A stretch of 64,000 nucleotides of DNA from JAAXIE01 sp965204245 (GCA_965204245.1 CBDBED010000011.1:132242-196241), one strand, 5' to 3'. Shown: positions 38,386 to 47,796, numbered from the stretch's first letter. Notes: generated from the sequence alone by a model not told the origin. A program made the numbers and translations.

Positions 38386-41211
38386 ATGACCACTCGAAGG
38401 AGGGGCGCCAGTGCCAGTGCGCCGCTGATGCCCGTCGACGAAGGCCCCCGGCTTGTTCTGATCGACGGAAACGCCTTGGTGCATCGCTCTTTCCGCGCTA
38501 TCTCCATACGCGGCAACCTAACGGTCGGGTCCACAGGCGAAGACATCACGGGAGTCTTCGGCTTCACCAACACCTTCCTGAGGGCCATGCAGGACTATCA
38601 CCCCACCCACTGCGCCATTACTTTCGACCTGCCGGTCCCAACCTTCCGCCACAAGATGTTCGCCGAGTACAAGGCTCAGCGTCCCCCTACTCCCCCTGAA
38701 CTCCGCTCGCAGTTCGACCGTGTGCGCCAACTCATGCAGGCATTCCGCGTACCCATCTTCGAGATTGAGGGGTACGAGGCCGACGATGTCCTGGGCACCC
38801 TGTCCCGGCAAGCCCAAGAGCAGGAGATTCCCACCATGATCCTCACCGGCGATACCGACACGCTGCAATTGGTCTCGCCTTGGGTCAAGGTCGCCATCCA
38901 TTCCGGTGTACAGGACAAGCGTGTATACGACGAGGCCGAGGTCAAGGCCCGCTTCTATGGGCTGGCTGCCGAACAGCAGCCGGATTTCAAGGCACTGAAG
39001 GGCGACTCTTCCGACAACATTCCCGGCGTTCCCGGCATCGGCGACAAGACCGCCGCCCGGCTCCTGCTCGAGTACGGCACTTTGGAAGGCGTGTATGAGA
39101 ACGTGGAGGCCGTCACTCCGGTAAAGACCCGTCAAGCCTTGGAGAACCATCGCGAGGGAGCCCTGCAGGGCAAGACCCTCACCACCATCGTCCGTGACGT
39201 GCCCGTCACCCTCGATATGGACCAAGTCCGCTTCTGGACCTACTCCCGCCAGGATGTGGTCGACCTCATGCGCGAGCTTGAGTTCGTCACCATCATTCCC
39301 CGCATTCCCGAACCTCCCCTTTCGGAAAAAAAGAAGTCGGCAGTGCGCCTCACCGAGCAGGCCGACGGCTTGAACTACTCGATCGTGGATGAGGCGGACC
39401 AACTCGAGGCCATGTGTCGAGAACTCGACGCTGCCCCTCGGGTTTCCTTCGACACCGAGACAACAGAACTCGATGCCATGAAAGCCAACTTGGTCGGTCT
39501 CAGCTTCGCGACGGAGCCGGGTAAGGCTTGGTACGTTCCCGTAGGACACCGTGAAGGCAAGCAGTTGCCTATTGAGCAGGTAATGGCCCGAGTTAGGCCG
39601 ATCATGGAGTCACCCGACGTAAGCAAAGTGGCTCACAACTGCACCTTCGATCTAACCGTGTTAGGTAAGTCGGTAAAGTACGGGGGATTCGACATACGCG
39701 CTCAAGGCATGGACTTCGACACCATGGTCGCCTCCCAGATGAGTGGGAAGAAGACCATTGGCCTGAAGGAACTGGTGCTGGATGTTCTGGGCGTTGAGAT
39801 GACCAAGATCAGTGACCTTATTGGCACTGGCAGCAAGCAGATTAGCTTCGACAGGCTGCCCATTGACGAGCGCGTGCGCGACTATGCTTGCGCCGATGCC
39901 GACCTTCCCCTGCGCCTCGTGCCCATCTTCGAGGAAGCCCTCAAGAAGGATGACGTCTGGGATCTGTTCAACGAGTTAGAGATGCCCCTTGTTCCGGTCA
40001 TAGTGGACATGCAGCGCAACGGTGTCGCTTTGGAAGAGGGCATGCTCCATGAGATGGCCCGTGACATCAACGAGCAGTTGCACCAGTTGGAGACTCAGGT
40101 CTATAACGACGCTGGCCGGCCCTTCAACATCAATTCCCCCCAGCAGCTTTCTCAATTGCTCTTCGAAGAGTTGAAGCTGGGCCCTACCAAGCGCACCCGC
40201 ACAGGTGCCTACACCACCGACGCCCAAGCCTTGGAAGCCCTCAAGGGTCATCACCCGGTCATCGATGGCATTCTGGAATACCGCCAGCTTTCCAAGCTCA
40301 AAGGCACGTATGTCGACGCCTTACCCGAACTTATAAACCGAGGTACCGGGCGCATACACACCAGTTTCAACCAAGTGGGCTCGGCTACTGGCCGCATGTC
40401 CAGCAGCGACCCCAATCTGCAAAACATACCCATACGGACTGAGTTGGGGCGACAGGTGCGTCGGGCGTTCATCGCGCCTAGGGTGGACGGCGAGCAGTGG
40501 CACCTGTTGTCTGCCGACTACTCTCAGATTGAACTGCGGGTGCTGGCGCATCTCTCGGAAGATCCTGTCCTGCTTGAGGCCTTCGGCAATGGAGAGGACA
40601 TCCACACGGCTACCGCAGCCATGATGTTCGATGTGCCGTCAAGAGAAGTGAACTCAGACCATCGGCGCATCGCCAAGGTACTCAACTTCGGCGTGATTTA
40701 CGGCCTGTCGGCCTACGGCATATCTCAGCAGACCGAATTTGGTCCCGATGAAGGCACACGGTTCATAGAGTCGTACTTCACGAAGTACCCCGGGATCCGG
40801 GGCTATTTGGACGGGGTCAAAGAACAGGCACGCGCTCGCGGATACGTGGAGACGGCCCTCGGGCGGCGGCGCTATATGCCGGAAATCATGGCCACCAACC
40901 GGGTGGTGCGCCAAGGTGCCGAACGCATGGCCATCAACATGCCCATTCAGGGCACGGCCGCCGACATCATGAAGCTGGCCATGATACGGGTGGCCCGGCG
41001 CATGGAAGAGGAAAAACTGCGGTCGCGCCTGCTGCTGCAGGTGCATGATGAACTCATGTTTGAGACTCCCGACGACGAGATCGAGCCACTGCGTGAACTG
41101 GTCCTCGAGGAGATGCCCTCAGCCCTGAAGGAGATGCCTTCAGCACCAGAGTTTCTGGTGCCCCTCACAGTAGAAGTTAAGACTGGCAGCAACTGGGGAG
41201 ACATGGAATGA
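38386..41211 (+). CDS. polA: DNA polymerase I
   Basis: A 941-residue Pol I for repair and Okazaki fragment processing. The 5'-3' exonuclease domain has LVLIDGNALVHRSFRA, IEGYEADDVLGTLSRQA, LTGDTDTLQLV and ALKGDSSDNIPGVPGIGDKTAARLL. The 3'-5' proofreading domain keeps its motifs: RVSFDTETTELDAM, VAHNCTFDL and ACADADLPLRL. The polymerase domain has TGRMSSSDPNLQNIPIR, LLSADYSQIELRVLAHLSEDP, RRIAKVLNFGVIYGLSAYGI and LLQVHDELMFE. A TATAAT box at 38352-38357 overlaps the first in-frame ATG, so I take the ATG at 38386 with GGAGG 7 bases upstream. The next gene overlaps by four bases. Confidence 0.96.
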   Translation: MTTRRRGASASAPLMPVDEGPRLVLIDGNALVHRSFRAISIRGNLTVGSTGEDITGVFGFTNTFLRAMQDYHPTHCAITFDLPVPTFRHKMFAEYKAQRPPTPPELRSQFDRVRQLMQAFRVPIFEIEGYEADDVLGTLSRQAQEQEIPTMILTGDTDTLQLVSPWVKVAIHSGVQDKRVYDEAEVKARFYGLAAEQQPDFKALKGDSSDNIPGVPGIGDKTAARLLLEYGTLEGVYENVEAVTPVKTRQALENHREGALQGKTLTTIVRDVPVTLDMDQVRFWTYSRQDVVDLMRELEFVTIIPRIPEPPLSEKKKSAVRLTEQADGLNYSIVDEADQLEAMCRELDAAPRVSFDTETTELDAMKANLVGLSFATEPGKAWYVPVGHREGKQLPIEQVMARVRPIMESPDVSKVAHNCTFDLTVLGKSVKYGGFDIRAQGMDFDTMVASQMSGKKTIGLKELVLDVLGVEMTKISDLIGTGSKQISFDRLPIDERVRDYACADADLPLRLVPIFEEALKKDDVWDLFNELEMPLVPVIVDMQRNGVALEEGMLHEMARDINEQLHQLETQVYNDAGRPFNINSPQQLSQLLFEELKLGPTKRTRTGAYTTDAQALEALKGHHPVIDGILEYRQLSKLKGTYVDALPELINRGTGRIHTSFNQVGSATGRMSSSDPNLQNIPIRTELGRQVRRAFIAPRVDGEQWHLLSADYSQIELRVLAHLSEDPVLLEAFGNGEDIHTATAAMMFDVPSREVNSDHRRIAKVLNFGVIYGLSAYGISQQTEFGPDEGTRFIESYFTKYPGIRGYLDGVKEQARARGYVETALGRRRYMPEIMATNRVVRQGAERMAINMPIQGTAADIMKLAMIRVARRMEEEKLRSRLLLQVHDELMFETPDDEIEPLRELVLEEMPSALKEMPSAPEFLVPLTVEVKTGSNWGDME

Positions 41212-41612
41212 ATCGAGACCTGATGTTGAAGGGCTATGCCATCCTCATGCCTTTGGCTGCCCTCAGCGTGGTGGTGCAGGCCATCCTGTTTGCAGGACGC
41301 TACTCGGAAGGGCAATCGTGGTACCTAGCGGCCCACATGCACGTCGGATCGGCATCGCTGCTGATTGTGGTCGTATGCTTGGGGCTCGCCATCTTTGGAC
41401 GCTTTCCATCCACCACGCGTTTGCTGCCGCTCACCGGCATTCTCGTAGCATTGTGGCTTGGGCAGTACCTGTTGGGCGAATATTCCGACAAGGTCCGCTG
41501 GCTCTCCTTCCTCCACATACCCATCGCCTTCCTCGTCTTCGGCTTGGCTGCCATGCTCAGTGGGCGTGCCCACCGCCTAATGGCTGGCCGTTATGCAGAC
41601 GTGGAGGGATGA
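41208..41612 (+). CDS. Four-helix membrane protein, unknown
   Basis: A 134-residue protein with four membrane helices: YAILMPLAALSVVVQAILFA, HVGSASLLIVVVCLGLAIFG, LLPLTGILVALWLGQYLL and FLHIPIAFLVFGLAAML. Histidines lie at the membrane faces (AAHMHVGSA and LHIPIAFL), which could hold heme as in small b-type cytochromes or DoxX/COX15-like proteins. I cannot prove this. It is coupled to polA by an ATGA overlap. Confidence 0.65.
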   Translation: MNRDLMLKGYAILMPLAALSVVVQAILFAGRYSEGQSWYLAAHMHVGSASLLIVVVCLGLAIFGRFPSTTRLLPLTGILVALWLGQYLLGEYSDKVRWLSFLHIPIAFLVFGLAAMLSGRAHRLMAGRYADVEG

Positions 41613-41682
41613 GGATTCAGGACGAAACGCCGTCATCCCAGCAAAAGCCGGGGCCCAGAAGCGAATAGCCGAGGAGCGTCCG

Positions 41683-42486
41683 ATGATCAAGGAAAACCGC
41701 GTCAAGCGAGTCATGGCGGAAGGGAAGCTCGCCCTTGCTGGTTACGTCACCTTCGCCGACCCGAATCTCATTGAAATCATGGGCATCGCTGGTCTGGACG
41801 CCGCCTTCATTGACATGGAACACAGCAACTACGACCTGCGAATGGTCAGCGAAATGGTGCGGGCCTGCGACTTGGTTGGCATCACCTCCGTGGTGCGTCC
41901 CCCAGAGAACGACTGGGGAGTCATCTTGCGGCTGCTGGACATGGGTGCCCAAGGCATCTACATCCCTCACGTCAACGGCGTGGAAGGCGCGCGACAAGCC
42001 ATTGATGCCGTGCGCTACCCTCCTCTGGGCCACCGAGGGGCCGCGGGAGGGAGCCGCGCAGCGGGTTACGGCTCGGTACCGTGGCAGGAGCATATGGCCC
42101 GCTCCAATCAGGAGATCCTTCTAGCAGTGATGGTGGAAGACCAGAAGGCTATCGACGAACTGGACGAGATAGCCGCACTCGACGGTTTGGATGTCGTTTC
42201 CGTGGGCCCCACTGATCTATCCGCCACACTAGGCGTCAAAGATCCGCAAGACCCAAAGTTGCACGCCGCTGTGAAGAACCTTGCAGACCGCATACGAGGC
42301 GCAGGCAAGGCCAAGCTCGGCTTTCCCGTCGACCATCCCGCCTGCCCAATCGGGGCCCCGGAGTTGGTGCAAATGGGCACCGGCTACAGTAACATGGCCC
42401 CCACGCCTACCTCGGCTGTGCTGAACGCCCTCCGGCAAGGAGTTGCCAAGGTGCGCGACTCTCTGCAACAGGAAGCCACAGGCTGA
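41683..42486 (+). CDS. HpcH/HpaI aldolase/citrate lyase family protein
   Basis: A 267-residue class II pyruvate aldolase-like TIM barrel. Its signatures are AGYVTFADPNLIEIMGIAGLDAAFIDMEHSNYDL (the D-x-E-H motif), VVRPPENDWGVILRLLDMGAQGIYIPHVN, the metal-binding AVMVEDQKAIDELDEIAAL (Glu) and VSVGPTDLSATLGV (Asp). These enzymes make or split 2-keto-3-deoxy acids in aromatic and sugar degradation. The ATG at 41683 has GAGGAG. A REP-like fragment (CGTCATCCCAGCAAAAGCCGG) lies just before the start, at 41632-41652. mutM follows at 9 bases. Confidence 0.9.
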   Translation: MIKENRVKRVMAEGKLALAGYVTFADPNLIEIMGIAGLDAAFIDMEHSNYDLRMVSEMVRACDLVGITSVVRPPENDWGVILRLLDMGAQGIYIPHVNGVEGARQAIDAVRYPPLGHRGAAGGSRAAGYGSVPWQEHMARSNQEILLAVMVEDQKAIDELDEIAALDGLDVVSVGPTDLSATLGVKDPQDPKLHAAVKNLADRIRGAGKAKLGFPVDHPACPIGAPELVQMGTGYSNMAPTPTSAVLNALRQGVAKVRDSLQQEATG

Positions 42487-42495
42487 GGGGCCGAC

Positions 42496-43311
42496 ATGCC
42501 GGAACTACCGGACGTAGAGGCAACCCGGCGCTACCTGCTGAATAGCGGGCTGGCAGGCTGTGGCGTTCGCAATGTGGAACTCTTCTGGTCCCGCGCCGTC
42601 AGGACCCCCGGTGTGGAAGACTTCGTCCTCACACTATGCGGCCAGCGTATCGAGACCGTGGGACGACGCTCCAAGTTCCTGCTGTTCCCTTTGGACCAGG
42701 GTTGGACGCTGGTGATGCATCTGCGTATGACCGGATCCCTGCTGGTGGAGGCGGCGAACGAGCCCCGACCGGCCATGACGCGGAACCTCTACGTCCTCGA
42801 TGACGGGCGAGAACTCCGCTTCGTCGACCCGCGCAAGCTGGGTCAAATCTGGCTAGTTCAAGACACGGACTCGCTATTGGGAGGCCTCGGCCCCGAACCC
42901 TTAGGCCCCGACTTCACGATAGATGTGCTTCAGTCCTGCCTCGCCAAACGCTCTGCTCCCATCAAGGCCCTGCTTTGCGACCAAGCCGTCATCGCTGGCA
43001 TCGGCAACATCTACGCCGACGAACTCCTCTTCGCCGCCGGCATTCACCCACTACTCCCCGGCTCTGGTCTCTCGGAGCCGCAGGTGGCCCGTTTGCATGC
43101 TGAGATCGAGCCCATGCTGCTGGAAGCCACCGAGACCCTGACTGCATCCATGCCCTACCACGGCCCGCCTACCGAGTCCCCCGAAGGCCTGCAACGCCTC
43201 AAGGTCCCCCGCGGACGCAACGGCGTCTGCACGCAATGCGAAGGGCCCATCACCCGTGTGCCGGTACGAGGCCGTAGCACCTACTACTGTGAAGCGTGCC
43301 AGCCAGCCTGA
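42496..43311 (+). CDS. mutM: Formamidopyrimidine-DNA glycosylase
   Basis: A 271-residue Fpg that removes 8-oxoguanine and formamidopyrimidines from DNA. The catalytic MPELPDVE start (Pro2, Glu3) is present, with Asp in place of the usual second Glu of PELPEVE. Other marks are RRSKFLLF, LVMHLRMTGSLL, DPRKLGQIWL, KALLCDQAVIAGIGNIYADELLFAAGIHP, and the zinc finger CTQCEGPITRVPVRGRSTYYCEAC. The Gly/Asn loop and finger are intact. It is probably co-transcribed with the aldolase and the FmdB gene. Confidence 0.95.
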   Translation: MPELPDVEATRRYLLNSGLAGCGVRNVELFWSRAVRTPGVEDFVLTLCGQRIETVGRRSKFLLFPLDQGWTLVMHLRMTGSLLVEAANEPRPAMTRNLYVLDDGRELRFVDPRKLGQIWLVQDTDSLLGGLGPEPLGPDFTIDVLQSCLAKRSAPIKALLCDQAVIAGIGNIYADELLFAAGIHPLLPGSGLSEPQVARLHAEIEPMLLEATETLTASMPYHGPPTESPEGLQRLKVPRGRNGVCTQCEGPITRVPVRGRSTYYCEACQPA

Positions 43312-43379
43312 CCGGTTGCGTTTGACCCTTCCCGACCCTGTCTGTAGAATCCGATGTAGCTGGTCAAGGAGCGAAGCTC

Positions 43380-43601
43380 ATGCCCGTGTACGAGTACGTC
43401 TGCACTACGTGCAGTCACAAGTTCGACAAGATTCAGCCCATGGGGGCAACCGTAGCCGAGTGTCCCCACTGCGAACAGCCTGCCAGGAAGGCCATCTCCC
43501 TCTTCACTGCGACAGCCGCCTCTGAGAACGGTCTCCCCACGCCCGTAGCGGGAATCGGCGGAGGCGGGTGCTGTGGCGGTGGGTGCGGCTGCGGCCCATA
43601 G
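43380..43601 (+). CDS. FmdB-family zinc ribbon protein
   Basis: A 73-residue protein. It starts MPVYEYVCTTCSHKFDKIQPM and has CPHCEQPARKAIS, the two CxxC pairs of the FmdB regulatory zinc ribbon. The tail is Gly/Cys-rich (GGGGCCGGGCGCGP), common in this family. It may bind metal or act in regulation; no function is proven. It lies 68 bases after mutM. Confidence 0.88.
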   Translation: MPVYEYVCTTCSHKFDKIQPMGATVAECPHCEQPARKAISLFTATAASENGLPTPVAGIGGGGCCGGGCGCGP

Positions 43602-43626
43602 CCGACCTGTTCCAGTCCGTGGTGCG

Positions 43627-44385
43627 CTAGGTTGGCCTGCCGGGGCTTGCATGGCGCACCTTGCTCCGTATGGTGAGCCACAGGGCTTGCAGCCGCCTCT
43701 TTTGCAGCACTCCTACACAGACCGCCCCCAAGATCACCGACTTCCCCAACGCCAGTATCCCCACAAACAGCGTGGCATCCAGCCAGAAGCCTTGGGGGAA
43801 CATCATCACCAGAAAGTGCCTTCGCGGGTCCAGTTGCCAGAAGTCGTTTGCAAAGCTCACTTGGTGGAATAGCAGGAACAGGCTGTCGAATCCCACCAGT
43901 GAGATGAGCCCCACACCAACAACGAACACCACCGTGACTTCGCTGCCCCACAGGGCAAGCCGTGCCAGCCTCACCCCATCGCTCCTGCCGTTCCTCCACA
44001 GACAGAGGACCGCATACCCCAGCAGGTAGGCCATTGCCCCTGCTCCCAACCCGTAAACACCCCACAGCAAGCGCTTTACGTCGGCCATGTGGATCAACTC
44101 GCGCTCTGTGAAAAGCTCCCGCTCCTCACCATGCACCTCGGCCCTGAGGACTAACGGGCTGCCCGGCGAGTTGAAGTAGTCGCGAATGGTGCGAGCGCTT
44201 TCCCTGAGTCCCTCGTCGGTAATGCCCGTACGCAGGGAGATGTCATATTTATCGAAGCCGTAGCTGTACAAGCGCATTTCGTTGAAGGCATAGGTCACAC
44301 TGCTGCATATAAACAGCAACGGCAGGGCTATCACGAACAGGACGGCCAACCCTCTCCATAGGTATGCCAAGACACCTCCTTGCAT
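43627..44385 (-). CDS. TIGR01906-like integral membrane protein (DUF1461)
   Basis: A 252-residue protein of the TIGR01906/DUF1461 type. It has a first membrane helix (GLAVLFVIALPLLFICSSVTYAF), then an external loop with LYSYGFDKYDISLRTGITDEGLRESARTIRDYFNSP and LFTERELIHMADVKRLL, and three later helices. The HFLVMMFPQGFWLDATLFVGI block near the end is typical. Role unknown. The ATG at 44385 has no ribosome site. A TTG at 44370 has AAGGAGG four bases upstream and may be the true start. It diverges from mazG. Confidence 0.85.
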   Translation of the reverse strand: MQGGVLAYLWRGLAVLFVIALPLLFICSSVTYAFNEMRLYSYGFDKYDISLRTGITDEGLRESARTIRDYFNSPGSPLVLRAEVHGEERELFTERELIHMADVKRLLWGVYGLGAGAMAYLLGYAVLCLWRNGRSDGVRLARLALWGSEVTVVFVVGVGLISLVGFDSLFLLFHQVSFANDFWQLDPRRHFLVMMFPQGFWLDATLFVGILALGKSVILGAVCVGVLQKRRLQALWLTIRSKVRHASPGRPT

Positions 44386-44406
44386 GGCACGGTAGCACCC
44401 GCCCCG

Positions 44407-44435
44407 TTGCCAGGCAACGGGCCCACTCCTATAAT
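44407..44435 (+). promoter_or_regulatory. Promoter of mazG, leaderless layout
   Basis: TTGCCA (44407-44412) and TATAAT (44430-44435) are 17 bases apart. The ATG of mazG is six bases after the -10 box, so the transcript should start at or next to the start codon. No Shine-Dalgarno is visible. Confidence 0.7.
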
Positions 44436-44441
44436 CGCCCC

Positions 44442-45236
44442 ATGCCCCCTCCGGAAGAAGTCTCTCCAGACGCCCCCACTTTTCAAGACCTGCTGCAAAT
44501 CGTCGACCGCCTCCGCTCTCCCGGCGGTTGCCCCTGGGACTTGGAGCAGACCCACGAGTCCCTGAAACGCAATCTGTTAGAGGAGTCCTACGAGGTATTG
44601 GAGGCTATCGATTCCGCCGACCCAGCGAAGCTCTCCGAGGAGTTGGGCGACATACTTGTGCAAGTGGCATTCCACTGCAACATCGCCGAACAGGCTGGCA
44701 CCTTCCAGACGGGCGACGTAATCCAGAAGATCAACGACAAGCTGGTTCGTCGCCATCCCCATGTGTTCGGAGATGCCATTGCCACCGATGCGCGGCAGGT
44801 GGAGCAGCAGTGGGAAGTCCTCAAGGAAGCAGAGGGGACACGCCGCTCGCGCGTGGAGGGCATCCCACGCGACCTGCCCTCCCTTGCCGCCGCCCAACTC
44901 ATGCAAGACCGGGTTGCTCGTGACGGCTTTGAATGGGAGGACATATCCGGCGTCCTCGACAAGGTGTCTGAAGAAGTCGAGGAACTGCAGGAGGCGTCAA
45001 CCGAGAGTGAACGCGCCGCGGAGTTCGGCGACCTGCTTCTAGCTCTGGTTAACCTAGGCCGTTGGATGGGCATCCACGCAGAAGATGCACTGCGGCAGGC
45101 CAATGGCCGATTCTCCCAACGCTACCAGCAAATGGAAGAAGCCGCCCGCGAGCAGAACACCCGCTTGAGAGACCTGACCCTCGACGAGAAAGAAGCTCTC
45201 TGGCAGCAGGCCAAGCGGGACCTAGCCAGCGAATAG
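44442..45236 (+). CDS. mazG: Nucleoside triphosphate pyrophosphohydrolase MazG
   Basis: A 264-residue two-domain MazG that hydrolyses (d)NTPs to monophosphates. The first domain has FQDLLQIVDRLRSPGGCPWDLEQTHESLKRNLLEESYEVLEAIDSADPAKLSEELGDILVQVAFH, with the E-E-x-x-E and E-x-x-D metal sites. The second has KVSEEVEELQEASTESERAAEFGDLLLALVNLGRW and ends TLDEKEALWQQAK. It starts right after a strong promoter without a leader. It is expressed divergently from the TIGR01906-like gene. Confidence 0.94.
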   Translation: MPPPEEVSPDAPTFQDLLQIVDRLRSPGGCPWDLEQTHESLKRNLLEESYEVLEAIDSADPAKLSEELGDILVQVAFHCNIAEQAGTFQTGDVIQKINDKLVRRHPHVFGDAIATDARQVEQQWEVLKEAEGTRRSRVEGIPRDLPSLAAAQLMQDRVARDGFEWEDISGVLDKVSEEVEELQEASTESERAAEFGDLLLALVNLGRWMGIHAEDALRQANGRFSQRYQQMEEAAREQNTRLRDLTLDEKEALWQQAKRDLASE

Positions 45237-45372
45237 GTTCGGCCACCCGCCTCCCTCCGAACCCCATTCGGCCGGGTTCAGCCCGTGATAGAATTGCTGC
45301 GTATTCCGTACCCAACTAGATCATGCCTTCTGCCCCACTCGTTGGCATAGCCCCGGCACAAGGAGGACTACC

Positions 45373-47712
45373 ATGGTGATAGGCCAGCCGTCCCGCATTG
45401 TTGGAGCCTCGGTGAAGCGCAAGGAGGACCCGCGCCTCATAACCGGCGAGGGTAAATACACCGACGATGTGCAGTTGCCCGGCATGACCTACATGTCGGT
45501 CCTACGCAGTCCTCATGCCTCGGCCCGCATCGTCAGCATCGACACTTCCCGCGCAGCGCAGCACCCCAGGGTCCTAGCTGTCATGACGGGTGAAGAGTGC
45601 AGGCAACTGTGCCAAGGCCCCCTGCCCGTTGCTGCCCCCTTCCCTAATATGAACTACGTCGACCGTTACCCACTAGCCACTGACCGCGTTGTGTTCGTGG
45701 GCGAAGTGGTAGCGGCCGTGGTCGCAGCCGACCGCAACTCGGCTAGGGACGCCGTCGAGTTGATCAACGTGCAATACGAGGCCACCTCACCGGCCGTGGA
45801 CATGGAGGAATCGGCTGCCGCCGGTTCTCAACTCGTGCACCCCGAACTGGGAACCAACATCTGCTATGAGCACACCGGGTCGGCGGGAGACCCCGAAGCG
45901 GCCTTCGCAGGGGCCGACGGCATCGTTAGCGAAAAGATGTCCCAGCCCCGGTTGGTAGCCGTCCCCATGGAAGGCCGGGCAGTGGTGGCCAACTACGAGA
46001 GGGCAGAGGGCAAGCTGACGCTCTGGGTCGGGTCTCAGAGTCCGCACATGGAACGCACTTTCATCTCCAATATCCTCGGGATACCGGAGAACAAAATTCG
46101 CGTCATAGTCATCGACATGGGTGGAGGCTTCGGCGTGAAGATGAACTCCTACCCCGAAAACTCCTTGGCTTGCCTGATGAGCATGAAGCTGGGACGCCCT
46201 GTGAAATGGATAGAAGAGCGTTCCGAGAACTTCGTTGCAACTGCCCATGGCCGGGGCCAGTCCCAATACGTGGAGGCCGCCTACAAGAACGATGGGACAT
46301 TGCTGGCCCTCCGCCTGCGCATGTATGCCGACCTCGGTGCCTACTGCCAAGTCGTGTCCCACATGATTCCGACGCTCACGCCCGTCATGGCCCCCGGCGT
46401 CTATGGCGTGCAGAACTTTGCGTGGGAAGCCTACGGCGTCCTCACCAACAAGATTCCCTACGACGCCTACCGGGGAGCGGGACGCCCCGAGGCCGCTTAT
46501 ATCATCGAGCGAGTCATGGACCTCATCGCCCAGAAACTCGGCATGGAACCCACCGAAATCCGGCGCAAGAACTTCATCCCCACCGAGTCCTTCCCCTACG
46601 TCACCCCCACCCACATGCCCTACGATAGTGCCAACTACCCTGAAGCCTTGGACAAGGCCTTGGCAATCGCGGGCTACGGCGAACTGCGGGCCGAAAAAGA
46701 GCGGGTCCGCGCACAGGGTGGCCTCATGGGCATCGGAGTCACTGTCACCACCGAGATATGTGGCATGGGGCCCGCCTTTACCATGGGTGGCTTGGGAGGC
46801 TTCGAGTCCGCTGTCGTCCGCTTCCACCCCACCGGAAAAGTTACCGTGCTCACGGGCGCATCACCCCATGGCCAGGGAGAAGAGACCTCTTTTGCCCAGT
46901 TGGCAGCCGACGACCTCGGAGTGCCATTCGACGATATCGAGGTCGTTCACGGTGACACCGACGTGGTGCCCAAGGGCACAGGCACATTCGGCAGCCGTGC
47001 TTTGGCCGTCGGAGGCACCGCTGTCCTTGAAGCCGGTGCTAAGGTCAAGGAGAAAGCGGCACAGATAGCGGGAGCCCTCCTCGAGGTGCCAGCCCAGCAG
47101 GTAGTGCTGGAAGGCGGGCGCTTCTATGTCGAAGACGTGATGGAGAAGTCCGTCAGTTGGGCCGACGTAGCCCGGGAGGCCTACGATGGGCGCATGCTGC
47201 CCCCCGATGTGGAGCGGGGCTTGGAGGCCACTGCCTTCTGGGAGCCGCCGAGCCTGACCTTCCCCTATAGCGCCCACGTTGCAGTAGTCACCATCGACCC
47301 CGATACGGGCGAAGTAACACTCAACCGTTACTTCTCGGTCGACGACTGTGGCGTGGTCATCAACCCCATGCTGGTGGAAGGCCAGATACACGGCGGTTTG
47401 GCCCAAGGCATAGGCCAAGCCCTCTTGGAAGAGGCAGTCTACGACGACCAAGGCCAGCTCATTTCCGGTAGCCTGATGGACTACCCTGTCCCATTTGCCG
47501 ACGAGCTTCCAAGCTTCACGCTGGACCGCACCGTCACTCCCACACCCAACAACCCCATGGGTGCCAAGGGTATCGGCGAGATGGCCACGGTTGCTGCCAC
47601 GCCCACGGTGGTCGGCGCCGTTGTCGACGCCCTGTCACACTTGGGCGTCACTCACATCGATATTCCCATCCGGCCCGAAAAGGTGTGGCGCATCCTCCAC
47701 CCTGAGGGGTGA
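45373..47712 (+). CDS. Molybdenum hydroxylase large subunit (form-II CoxL / xanthine dehydrogenase type)
   Basis: A 779-residue molybdopterin-binding subunit of the xanthine dehydrogenase/aldehyde oxidase/CO dehydrogenase family. Key blocks are GASVKRKEDPRLITGEGKYTDDV at the N-terminus, GGGFGVKMNSYPENSLACLMSMKLGRPVKWIEERSENF, and AYRGAGRPEA at 365-374. The last is the form-II signature, whereas form-I CO dehydrogenase has AYxCSFR. GAKGIGEMATVAATPTVVGAVVDAL holds the catalytic Glu near the C-terminus. Partners with FAD and 2Fe-2S centres are normally encoded next to it, but none is in this window. The ATG has AAGGAGG. A hairpin terminator follows at 47756. Confidence 0.93.
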   Translation: MVIGQPSRIVGASVKRKEDPRLITGEGKYTDDVQLPGMTYMSVLRSPHASARIVSIDTSRAAQHPRVLAVMTGEECRQLCQGPLPVAAPFPNMNYVDRYPLATDRVVFVGEVVAAVVAADRNSARDAVELINVQYEATSPAVDMEESAAAGSQLVHPELGTNICYEHTGSAGDPEAAFAGADGIVSEKMSQPRLVAVPMEGRAVVANYERAEGKLTLWVGSQSPHMERTFISNILGIPENKIRVIVIDMGGGFGVKMNSYPENSLACLMSMKLGRPVKWIEERSENFVATAHGRGQSQYVEAAYKNDGTLLALRLRMYADLGAYCQVVSHMIPTLTPVMAPGVYGVQNFAWEAYGVLTNKIPYDAYRGAGRPEAAYIIERVMDLIAQKLGMEPTEIRRKNFIPTESFPYVTPTHMPYDSANYPEALDKALAIAGYGELRAEKERVRAQGGLMGIGVTVTTEICGMGPAFTMGGLGGFESAVVRFHPTGKVTVLTGASPHGQGEETSFAQLAADDLGVPFDDIEVVHGDTDVVPKGTGTFGSRALAVGGTAVLEAGAKVKEKAAQIAGALLEVPAQQVVLEGGRFYVEDVMEKSVSWADVAREAYDGRMLPPDVERGLEATAFWEPPSLTFPYSAHVAVVTIDPDTGEVTLNRYFSVDDCGVVINPMLVEGQIHGGLAQGIGQALLEEAVYDDQGQLISGSLMDYPVPFADELPSFTLDRTVTPTPNNPMGAKGIGEMATVAATPTVVGAVVDALSHLGVTHIDIPIRPEKVWRILHPEG

Positions 47713-47755
47713 CAGGGCTTCACATTCAACACCATACAGCCGCCTGACCAAGCGA

Positions 47756-47796
47756 CGACTGACTCCCTGCTTCTGCTAGAGGAAGGGGGTCAGTCG
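47756..47796 (+). terminator. Terminator after the molybdenum hydroxylase gene
   Basis: A 13-bp stem (CGACTGACTCCCT with AGGGGGTCAGTCG, one wobble) and a 15-base loop lie 43 bases after the stop and 35 bases before sat. There is no T-run. It could also act as an RNA leader element of sat. Confidence 0.5.

Noticed and set aside
38518..39549. Minus-strand ORF of 343 codons within polA
   Set aside because: It is antisense to the conserved exonuclease domains of polA and shows no family pattern.
45787..46827. Minus-strand ORF of 346 codons within the molybdenum hydroxylase gene
   Set aside because: It is a shadow of a highly conserved gene and is His/Gly/Asp-rich without domains.
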